This document shows positions 57,826 to 64,000 of a stretch of DNA of 64,000 bases, one piece after another. How positions within the stretch are numbered: the stretch's first letter is position 1; the number at the start of each line of letters is the position of its first letter. Source of the stretch: Pseudomonas sp. Tri1 (GTDB lineage Bacteria > Pseudomonadota > Gammaproteobacteria > Pseudomonadales > Pseudomonadaceae); NCBI RefSeq assembly GCF_017968885.1, contig NZ_CP072913.1, forward strand, positions 372,001-436,000. The letters run 5' to 3'. The notes below the pieces were generated by a model. It was not told the DNA's origin, searched no databases, and worked only from the letters and a program-made list of their open reading frames with translations. The position numbers and the translations under genes are program-made.

Positions 57826-58616
57826 GCTTGGGTCGCTGGCGGCTGGTCGTTATGGTCGTCGGCCGGCTGTTCGTGCGGCTCTTCACTGCGTTTGCGTACC
57901 AGGGCGCCGAACAGGATGCCGATCTCGAACAATAGCCACATCGGCACGGCCAGCAGGGTCTGGGAGAAGATGTCTGGCGGTGTCAGGATCATGCCGACCA
58001 CGAAGCAGCCGATGATCACGTAGGGGCGGATCTTCTTCAGGTAGGCAACGTCAACCACGCCGATCCACACCAGCAGCACCACCGCCACGGGGATTTCGAA
58101 CGCCACGCCGAAGGCGAAGAACAGCGTCATGACGAAATCCAGGTAACTGGTGATGTCGGTCATCATCTCCACGCCTGCCGGTGTAGCGGCGGCGAAGAAC
58201 TTGAAGATCAGCGGGAATACGAAGAAATAAGCGAAGGCCATGCCGGTGTAGAACAGCAGGATGCTGGACACCAGTAGCGGCACGGCGATGCGTTTTTCAT
58301 GCTTGTACAGGCCCGGTGCGATGAAGCCCCAGATCTGGTGCAGGATCACCGGGATCGCCAGGAACAGCGAGACCATCATGGTCAGCTTCAGAGGTGTCAG
58401 GAACGGCGATGACACGTCGGTGGCGATCATCGTCGCACCCACCGGCAGGTACTGGCGCAGCGGTGTGGAGACGAAGGTGTAGATCTGCTGGGTGAAGGAA
58501 AACAGCCCGGCGAAGATGATGAAAACCGCCGCGACGCAACGCAACAGGCGGGTGCGCAACTCGGTCAGGTGCGATACCAGCGGCATCGGCTGGTCGTTCT
58601 CGGGGATATCGCTCAT
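57822..58616 (-). CDS. tatC: Sec-independent protein translocase subunit TatC
   Basis: TatC is the six-helix core receptor that binds twin-arginine signal peptides. The 264-residue product contains [16 protein letters not shown], the family motif [32 protein letters not shown] and a C-terminal [20 protein letters not shown]. All TatC hallmarks are present. The charged C-terminal tail [15 protein letters not shown] is longer than in E. coli. It overlaps tatB at its start by four bases. Confidence 0.96.
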   Translation of the reverse strand: MSDIPENDQPMPLVSHLTELRTRLLRCVAAVFIIFAGLFSFTQQIYTFVSTPLRQYLPVGATMIATDVSSPFLTPLKLTMMVSLFLAIPVILHQIWGFIAPGLYKHEKRIAVPLLVSSILLFYTGMAFAYFFVFPLIFKFFAAATPAGVEMMTDITSYLDFVMTLFFAFGVAFEIPVAVVLLVWIGVVDVAYLKKIRPYVIIGCFVVGMILTPPDIFSQTLLAVPMWLLFEIGILFGALVRKRSEEPHEQPADDHNDQPPATQA

Positions 58617-59032
58617 GGGGCTCGCGGCGGCAAAGTAGGGTCGTTAGGCACTTCCGGCGTTGTCGCCGTCGGGGCGGGTTGCACCGGTTTGGCAGGCTCG
58701 GTCACCACGGGCGCCGAGTCATCCACCGAGGCCTGTGGCGCAATTGTCGGTTCGGCCACAGGTTGTACCGGCGTCGGTTCCTGCTGGGTCGGCGTGAAGA
58801 TTTTCCGCGCCTCCTGCTCCAGGGACAGAATGTGTTCGTTGTGAAGTTGCCGACGAATCTCGTCGGCCCCGATTTCACGTTCAACTTCCTGTTTGATCGC
58901 GTTGAAGCTGCGCTTCAGTCGCCCGATCCAGAGACCGGCGGTGCGCGCAGCCCCCGGCAGACGCTCGGGGCCCAGCACCAGCAGGGCGACGAGGCCGACG
59001 AGCAGCAGTTCAGTGAAGCTGATCCCAAACAT
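58613..59032 (-). CDS. tatB: Sec-independent protein translocase subunit TatB
   Basis: TatB works with TatC in the receptor complex. The 139 residues have one N-terminal helix ([20 protein letters not shown]) with the typical [15 protein letters not shown] hinge and an amphipathic helix. A long Pro/Thr/Val-rich tail (about residues 80-139) is low-complexity and probably disordered. It starts ten bases after tatA. Confidence 0.94.
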   Translation of the reverse strand: MFGISFTELLLVGLVALLVLGPERLPGAARTAGLWIGRLKRSFNAIKQEVEREIGADEIRRQLHNEHILSLEQEARKIFTPTQQEPTPVQPVAEPTIAPQASVDDSAPVVTEPAKPVQPAPTATTPEVPNDPTLPPRAP

Positions 59033-59042
59033 TAGTCAGTGC

Positions 59043-59330
59043 TCACGAGTCTTTACGGACGGGCTCTTCGACTTTCTGGGCCTGCACGTCGATGGTGTGC
59101 GGCGCATTCACAGGCTGGGCAGCCTGGGGGTGTACCGGTTGGGTCGGCTGCGCCGGTTGGCCGGGGGCCGCCGTAGGATCGGTGGGCTTTTCGTCATCGT
59201 TCATGGCCTTGCGAAAGCCCTTGATCGACTCGCCGACATCGGTGCCGAGGTTTTTCAGTTTCTTGGTACCGAACACCAGGACGACAACTACCAGAATGAC
59301 GATCCAGTGTTTCCAGTCAAAAATACCCAT
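59043..59330 (-). CDS. tatA: Sec-independent protein translocase subunit TatA
   Basis: TatA oligomers form the translocation path. The 95-residue product has one helix ([20 protein letters not shown]) with the [10 protein letters not shown] hinge and [14 protein letters not shown] Pro/Gln/Ala-rich tail ([14 protein letters not shown]) follows. It is first of tatABC, 24 bases after hisE. Length is normal. Confidence 0.95.
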   Translation of the reverse strand: MGIFDWKHWIVILVVVVLVFGTKKLKNLGTDVGESIKGFRKAMNDDEKPTDPTAAPGQPAQPTQPVHPQAAQPVNAPHTIDVQAQKVEEPVRKDS

Positions 59331-59354
59331 GTGGCTATTCCTCTCAACAGTTGA

Positions 59355-59687
59355 TCAGGTGGACGGACGCGAGGCTTTCTCGACGTGCCCGGACAGACCG
59401 AAACGACGGTCCAGTTCATCCAGTACAGCCTGTGGGTGCTGCCCCAGTTGGGCAAGCATGACCAGGCTGTGGAACCACAGGTCGGCGGTCTCGTAGATCA
59501 CGTCGCTGCAATCGCCGCTGATGGCGGCGTCCTTGGCGGCGATGATGGTCTCGACCGATTCTTCGCCGACTTTTTCCAGAATCTTGTTCAAACCCTTGTG
59601 GTACAGGCTGGCGACATAGGAACTGTCGGCCGCGGCGCCTTTGCGCTCTTCCAGCACCTGGGCCAGGCGGGTCAGGGTGTCACTCAT
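59355..59687 (-). CDS. hisE: phosphoribosyl-ATP pyrophosphatase
   Basis: HisE removes pyrophosphate from PR-ATP in histidine synthesis. The 110-residue all-helical MazG-like protein contains [20 protein letters not shown], followed by the metal-binding E-E...E...D pattern in [12 protein letters not shown]. The ATG at 59687 overlaps the end of hisI by eight bases, so HisE and HisI are separate but coupled proteins, not the fused HisIE of enterobacteria. Confidence 0.95.
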   Translation of the reverse strand: MSDTLTRLAQVLEERKGAAADSSYVASLYHKGLNKILEKVGEESVETIIAAKDAAISGDCSDVIYETADLWFHSLVMLAQLGQHPQAVLDELDRRFGLSGHVEKASRPST

Positions 59688-60078
59688 GGGTATGTCCTGA
59701 ATAAATGGCATGCGGGTCCTTGAGCACGGGGTCGACGGTTTTCCAGTCGCCGTTCTCGAAGACGCGATAGAAGCAGCTTTGACGGCCGGTGTGGCAGGCA
59801 ATCTCACCGACTTGCTCGACCATCAGGATGATGACGTCGCCGTCGCAGTCCAGGCGCATCTCATGCAGGTGCTGCACATGCCCGGATTCTTCACCTTTGC
59901 GCCACAGCTTGCCACGGGAACGTGACCAATAGATGGCGCGGTTCTCGGCGGCGGTCAGGGCCAGTGCTTCGCGGTTCATCCAGGCCATCATCAATACGCG
60001 CCCGGTCTTGTGATCCTGGGCGATGGCCGGCACCAGGCCGTCAGCGTCCCATTTGATCTCGTCCTGCCAGTTTTTCAT
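59680..60078 (-). CDS. hisI: phosphoribosyl-AMP cyclohydrolase
   Basis: HisI opens the purine ring of PR-AMP in histidine synthesis. The 132-residue product contains [15 protein letters not shown], then [18 protein letters not shown], metal-ligand [10 protein letters not shown] and the paired Cys of [15 protein letters not shown]. The ATG at 60078 begins [16 protein letters not shown] frame open further upstream to 60105 is less likely. Confidence 0.95.
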   Translation of the reverse strand: MKNWQDEIKWDADGLVPAIAQDHKTGRVLMMAWMNREALALTAAENRAIYWSRSRGKLWRKGEESGHVQHLHEMRLDCDGDVIILMVEQVGEIACHTGRQSCFYRVFENGDWKTVDPVLKDPHAIYSGHTHE

Positions 60079-60159
60079 CTTTGACTCCGACAATGGACCG
60101 CGCACCTGAAGTCGGCGGGCCCAGCGTTGAAACAGTGTGCCAGCGCGAACCGGTGCTGG

Positions 60160-61764
60160 CTATCGGCGAACGACCAGATACAAACCGACGATTATCATGA
60201 TACCGGCCGGCCAGTGACCCAGTTGGCTCAACGGCCCACCGGTCGCCAGTACCGCGCCGCCGCCCAAGTGGGCCGCTCCCAGCAGGCGCAGGAACCAGTC
60301 GTCCCGGCGCTTGTGCCAGGGTGGCGCAGGATCGTGGGCATGCGGCTGGGACATGCGTTCGAGCAGGTCGCGGGTCATGTTGGCCAAGTGCGGGATCTGC
60401 TCGAACTGGCTCTGGACGTTGCCCAGCAAGGTCTTGGGGCTGACGCGCTCGCGCATCCAGCGTTCAAGGAAGGGCTGGGCGGTGTTCCACAGGTCCAGCT
60501 CTGGGTACAGCTGGCGACCGAGCCCTTCGATGTTCAACAGGGTTTTCTGCAACAGCACCAGCTGTGGCTGGACTTCCATGTTGAAGCGGCGCGCGGTCTG
60601 GAACAGGCGCATCAGCACCTGGCCGAAGGAAATATCTTTTAACGGTTTTTCGAAGATCGGTTCGCACACGGTACGGATTGCCGCTTCGAACTCGTTGAGC
60701 TTGGTCTCGGCCGGCACCCAGCCCGAATCGATGTGCAGTTGTGCCACGCGACGGTAATCACGCTTGAAGAAGGCGAACAGGTTGCGGGCCAGGTAATCCT
60801 GGTCTTCGGGAGTCAGGCTGCCGACGATGCCACAGTCGATGGCAATGTATTGCGGGCTCCACGGCTGTACGGTGCTGACGAAGATGTTGCCCGGGTGCAT
60901 GTCGGCGTGGAAGAAACTGTCGCGAAACACCTGGGTGAAAAAGATTTCCACGCCGCGCTCGGCCAGCAGTTTCATGTCGGTGCGCTGGTCGGCCAGGGTC
61001 GCCAGGTCGGTGACCTGGATGCCGTAGATGCGCTCCATCACCAACACTTTCGGGCGGCACCAGTCCCAATAGACTTGCGGCACATAGAGCAGCGGCGAGC
61101 CTTCGAAGTTGCGGCGCAGTTGGCTGGCGTTGGCGGCTTCGCGCAGCAGGTCGAGTTCGTCGTAGATGGTTTTTTCGTAGTCCTGGACCACGTCCACCGG
61201 GTGCAGCAGGCGCGCATCGGCCGACAGCCGTTCGGCGGCGCGGGCGAGGATGAACAGCCACGCCAGGTCCTGGGCAATGATCGGCTTGAGGCCCGGGCGG
61301 ATGACCTTGACCACCACTTCTTCGCCGCTCTTGAGTTGCGCAGCATGAACCTGGGCCACGGAGGCCGAGGCCAGTGGCTCGACGTCGAAACGGCTGAAGA
61401 CTTCGCTGATCTTTTTGCCCAACTGCTCTTCGATCAACGCCACCGATACCTTGGAATCGAACGGCGGCACGCGGTCTTGCAACTTCATCAGTTCATCGGC
61501 GATGTCTTCGGGCAACAGGTCGCGACGGGTCGAGAGGATTTGCCCGAACTTGATGAAGATCGGCCCCAGGTCCTGCAAGGCCAGGCGCAGGCGTGCACCG
61601 CGCGTCAGCTCCAGCGTGCGGCGGGGGAACCAACGCCACGGCAGCACGAAGCGCAATGCCAACAGAAACCAGGGCAGCGGCAGGGCGAACAGCAGGTCAT
61701 CGAGGCGGTAGCGGATCACGACGCGCTGGATGCGCAACAAACGGCGGACGGCAAGCAGCTTCAT
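60160..61764 (-). CDS. ubiB: UbiB, atypical kinase-like ubiquinone biosynthesis factor
   Basis: UbiB is an ABC1/ADCK-family protein needed for ubiquinone synthesis. The 534-residue product includes the family KxGQ motif [20 protein letters not shown] and the Ala-rich loop [12 protein letters not shown]. Catalytic motifs in [10 protein letters not shown] and IDCGIVGSL are present. Two membrane helices close the C-terminus ([16 protein letters not shown] and [13 protein letters not shown]). It is separated from ubiJ by three bases. Confidence 0.95.
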   Translation of the reverse strand: MKLLAVRRLLRIQRVVIRYRLDDLLFALPLPWFLLALRFVLPWRWFPRRTLELTRGARLRLALQDLGPIFIKFGQILSTRRDLLPEDIADELMKLQDRVPPFDSKVSVALIEEQLGKKISEVFSRFDVEPLASASVAQVHAAQLKSGEEVVVKVIRPGLKPIIAQDLAWLFILARAAERLSADARLLHPVDVVQDYEKTIYDELDLLREAANASQLRRNFEGSPLLYVPQVYWDWCRPKVLVMERIYGIQVTDLATLADQRTDMKLLAERGVEIFFTQVFRDSFFHADMHPGNIFVSTVQPWSPQYIAIDCGIVGSLTPEDQDYLARNLFAFFKRDYRRVAQLHIDSGWVPAETKLNEFEAAIRTVCEPIFEKPLKDISFGQVLMRLFQTARRFNMEVQPQLVLLQKTLLNIEGLGRQLYPELDLWNTAQPFLERWMRERVSPKTLLGNVQSQFEQIPHLANMTRDLLERMSQPHAHDPAPPWHKRRDDWFLRLLGAAHLGGGAVLATGGPLSQLGHWPAGIMIIVGLYLVVRR

Positions 61765-61767
61765 GCG

Positions 61768-62385
61768 TTATCGCTTGGTTTCAAGGGTTCGGGAAAGGCG
61801 CTCGAAACGCGCCTCGAGACGTTCCAGGTCAAGCTTGATCTGGTCCAGTTCATCAAAACGGGCTTGCGCTTCGCGTTGGCCTACGAGAGTACGCGATTCT
61901 TCGGCCAGGTATTCACTCAGATTCTGCCCCAGGCTGACGAAGCCCTGGCGATACCAGCGGCTGCGGCTACGCAAATGACCACTGAGCAACTGGGTGGCCA
62001 CCGGACCGAGCCAGCGGGACACTTCGTATTCCCAGTCCAGCTCCAGGTCCTGGAGGATCTGCGCCAACTCCAGCAGCACGCCGCTGTCGCCGTCGAGCTC
62101 CACGTCGGGGCTGTGCAGCACGGCGGTCTTGTCCTTGCCCAGGGCCAGGTTCAGCAGGCTCGATGCCGGGGCGCGCAAGGTACAGTCCGCTTCGGCTTCC
62201 CAGTGCGCGGCGAGCATCAGGCCCTCGTCGCTTGGCAGGATGAACAACTGCAAGGCCGGGCTGCGGCAGTCCACGGCGATCACCTTGCCGCTCAAGTGCG
62301 TCAGGCGCGCCAGCGCCGTGCTGTCCAGGCGCAGTACGCGGTTGATACCGAGTTCGACGCTGGCAAGCAGGCCGGTGAGCAGCAT
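61768..62385 (-). CDS. ubiJ: ubiquinone biosynthesis accessory factor UbiJ
   Basis: UbiJ is the SCP2-domain lipid-binding scaffold of the cytosolic Ubi complex. The 205-residue product has the SCP2 fold (LSGKVIAVDCRSPALQLFIL and ALGKDKTAVLHSPDVELDGD). A C-terminal coiled coil (ARFDELDQIKLDLERLEARF) ends the protein. Start and ubiE stop share one base (TGATG). The position between ubiE and ubiB matches the conserved ubiE-ubiJ-ubiB order. Confidence 0.92.
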   Translation of the reverse strand: MLLTGLLASVELGINRVLRLDSTALARLTHLSGKVIAVDCRSPALQLFILPSDEGLMLAAHWEAEADCTLRAPASSLLNLALGKDKTAVLHSPDVELDGDSGVLLELAQILQDLELDWEYEVSRWLGPVATQLLSGHLRSRSRWYRQGFVSLGQNLSEYLAEESRTLVGQREAQARFDELDQIKLDLERLEARFERLSRTLETKR

Positions 62386-63155
62386 CAGGGCTTGATACCG
62401 CGGTGCAAGGCGACGATGCCGGCGGTCATGTTGTGGTAGGTCACGCGGTCGAAACCGGCCTCGACCATCATCGACTTCAGGGTTTCCTGGTTCGGGTGCA
62501 TGCGGATCGATTCGGCCAGGTAGCGATAGCTTTCCGCGTCGTTGGTGATCAGCTTGCCCATCAGCGGCATGAAGGCGAACGAGTAGGCATCGTAGGCCTT
62601 GGACATCAGCGCGTTGGTCGGCTTGGAGAACTCCAGCACCAGCAGGCGGCCACCGGGCTTGAGCACGCGCAGCATCGAGCGCAGGGCATCTTCCTTGTGG
62701 GTGACGTTGCGCAGGCCGAAGGCGATGGTCACGCAGTCGAAATGGTTGTCGGGGAATGGCAGCTTCTCGGCGTCGGCCTGGACGAACTCGACATTGCCGG
62801 CCACACCCAGGTCCAGCAGGCGGTCGCGACCGACCTTGAGCATGGACTCGTTGATGTCGGCGAGCACCACTTGGCCGGTCGGCCCGACGATGTGGGAGAA
62901 CTTTTTCGTCAGGTCACCGGTGCCGCCAGCGATGTCCAGCACCCGATTGCCGCTGCGCACGCCTGACAGTTCGATCGCGAAACGCTTCCACAGGCGGTGC
63001 ATGCCGCCGGAGAGCAGGTCGTTCATCAAGTCATATTTGGCGGCTACCGAGTGGAAAACCTCAGCGACTTTTTCCGCCTTCTGGCTTTCCGGCACGTTCT
63101 TGAAGCCGAAGTGAGTGGTGGGTTCGGCATCGCTGCCTTTGCGCTGATCAGTCAT
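62385..63155 (-). CDS. ubiE: bifunctional ubiquinone/menaquinone C-methyltransferase
   Basis: UbiE C-methylates the benzoquinol ring in ubiquinone synthesis using SAM. The 256-residue product starts at ATG 63155 ([20 protein letters not shown]). It contains [22 protein letters not shown]-motif [12 protein letters not shown] and [20 protein letters not shown]. The open frame continues to 63368, but that part lies upstream of the family N-terminus. It heads ubiE-ubiJ-ubiB. Confidence 0.96.
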   Translation of the reverse strand: MTDQRKGSDAEPTTHFGFKNVPESQKAEKVAEVFHSVAAKYDLMNDLLSGGMHRLWKRFAIELSGVRSGNRVLDIAGGTGDLTKKFSHIVGPTGQVVLADINESMLKVGRDRLLDLGVAGNVEFVQADAEKLPFPDNHFDCVTIAFGLRNVTHKEDALRSMLRVLKPGGRLLVLEFSKPTNALMSKAYDAYSFAFMPLMGKLITNDAESYRYLAESIRMHPNQETLKSMMVEAGFDRVTYHNMTAGIVALHRGIKP

Positions 63156-63310
63156 ATCGCTGTCACCAAAAAAGAATGCGGGACATTCTAATCCCGGTGG
63201 AGGGCTTTGTCTTGGCAAGGCTGCAGGTAAGATGCGCCATCGCCGGGACGTTTTGACGCAGCCAGGGTCTGAAACGTTCAGGCAGGTCCCGATAACACAG
63301 GAGTCTTCAG

Positions 63311-63586
63311 ATGGCCCGTATAACAGTTGAGCGTGCCCACGGCCTGGGTAAGGAAGCGGCCCGCGCAAAGGCTGACCAGTTGGCGCAGAAGTTGTCCGAT
63401 AGCTATGGCCTGGAGCCGCAGTGGGCCGGCGACACCCTGAAACTCAAGCGTTCCGGGGTCAAGGGCGAAGTGCATGTGGGCGAGGACTCGATCCGCGTCG
63501 ACGTGGAACTGGGTATGTTGATGTCGGCCATGAGCGGCACGATCAAGACGGAAATCGAAAAGGCGTTGGATAAAGCGTTGGCCTGA
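63311..63586 (+). CDS. polyhydroxyalkanoic-acid system family protein
   Basis: This 91-residue protein ([20 protein letters not shown], ending [14 protein letters not shown]) belongs to the small PHA-system family found near polyhydroxyalkanoate genes. Family function is not established. Its neighbour 260 bases downstream is a phasin, which supports a link to granules or storage. It is divergent from ubiE. Confidence 0.88.
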   Translation: MARITVERAHGLGKEAARAKADQLAQKLSDSYGLEPQWAGDTLKLKRSGVKGEVHVGEDSIRVDVELGMLMSAMSGTIKTEIEKALDKALA

Positions 63587-63630
63587 TTGATCGAAGGGAG
63601 GCGCAGCACTCAAGTTCACCACGATCCAAA

Positions 63631-63717
63631 TGTGTGCGAGCTTGTTCGCGATTGCAGTGTGTCATTCAACAACAATGTTGCTGATCCATCGCTATCGCGA
63701 GCAAGCTCGCTCCCATA
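63631..63717. repeat. REP pair with one decayed arm
   Basis: The right arm is standard; the left (TGTGTGCGAGCTTGTTCGCG) has several changes, so this is probably an old copy. Lies between the PHA-system gene and the phasin gene. Confidence 0.82.
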
Positions 63718-63846
63718 GGGGAAGTCATTGCCCTCAGGTTCTGTATCGGTTGTTAGGGTGCCCTTTCTAATTATTGTCACTATTTTGTGCCTGAGCCCGT
63801 CCGTGTGCGGGCAGTTCCTCAAACCTGTTTTCGAGTGAGGTGCACC

Positions 63847-64000
63847 ATGGCCAAAGTTGTTCTGAAGAAAAAAACCGACGTTGAATCTTCCACGCTCAGC
63901 GACGTGAAAACGTACGCGCGCAAGATCTGGCTGGCTGGCCTGGGCGCCTATACCAAGGTCGGACAAGAGGGCGGCGAGTACTTCCAGGAGTTGGTAAAAG
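63847..64000 (+). CDS. phaI: phasin family protein, N-terminal part (cut by window edge)
   Basis: Fifty-one codons are present, starting MAKVVLKKKTDVE and continuing to YARKIWLAGLGAYTKVGQEG, the N-terminal signature of PHA-granule phasins of the PhaI/PhaF group. These coat polyhydroxyalkanoate granules. A full-length PhaI is about 140 residues and PhaF is longer with a Lys/Ala-rich tail, so the paralogue cannot be decided from this piece. Order and orientation next to ubiE favour phaI. Confidence 0.85.
   Translation, partial: MAKVVLKKKTDVESSTLSDVKTYARKIWLAGLGAYTKVGQEGGEYFQELVK

Noticed and set aside
1..64000. Defence island, prophage, integron or secretion gene cluster
   Set aside because: All long genes are assigned to core functions; no integrase, transposase, toxin-antitoxin, restriction or structural phage protein was seen.

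Overview
The window is chromosomal DNA of a Pseudomonas, most likely the P. fluorescens group. Gene order follows the Pseudomonas core backbone as I remember it from P. aeruginosa: gpmI, secB, trmL, ntrBC, glnA, thiI, typA, then hut, pip-dtd, opgGH, rsmE, tatCBA, hisEI, ubiBJE and a phasin gene. The DNA is GC-rich with Pseudomonas codon use. At least thirteen paired 'tgtgggagcgag...' palindromes (REP/REPIN type) sit at gene ends. I saw no rRNA, tRNA, CRISPR array, prophage, transposase or integrase.

Layout. (1) 1-3269: partial gpmI; a rhodanese-like/grxC/secB operon; convergent trmL; a small membrane-anchored protein; a three-copy 38-bp repeat. (2) 3500-9779: nitrogen control. ntrC and ntrB overlap, with an NtrC-type box upstream, and glnA has a sigma-54 promoter. 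Two DUF4124 proteins and an exported chorismate mutase lie between. (3) 9996-27141: thiI, typA, a Cys-cluster protein, glgP, a DUF2339/DUF3999 membrane pair, fbp, a DUF924 protein, a Cache-domain chemoreceptor and two lipoproteins. (4) 27263-42007: a complete histidine-utilisation locus, hutF, hutCD, hutU, an NCS1 permease, hutXWV, two histidase-family genes, hutI and hutG. HutC operators lie at hutF/hutC and over the start of hutU transcription. (5) 42306-50432: an orphan choline/betaine-type binding protein, an esterase, pip-dtd, and opgG-opgH for periplasmic glucan. (6) 50515-57004: a gene remnant and three tandem chemoreceptors with FliA-type promoters. (7) 57118-64000: rsmE, tatCBA, hisEI, ubiBJE, and the start of the polyhydroxyalkanoate granule cluster.

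How it works together. NtrBC and GlnA set nitrogen status. The hut locus turns histidine into glutamate through urocanate, formiminoglutamate and formylglutamate, using HutF and HutG. It is placed under sigma-54 and the HutC repressor, so carbon and nitrogen signals meet there.

The most interesting points are the first histidase paralogue, which lacks the Ala-Ser-Gly triad that forms the MIO cofactor and a catalytic Tyr; the mosaic history of the three tandem chemoreceptors, all with promoters of identical geometry; the sigma-54/HutC overlap at hutU; and the poorly understood DUF2339/DUF3999 pair. I found no clearly new multi-gene system such as a defence island; most of the window is conserved core genome.
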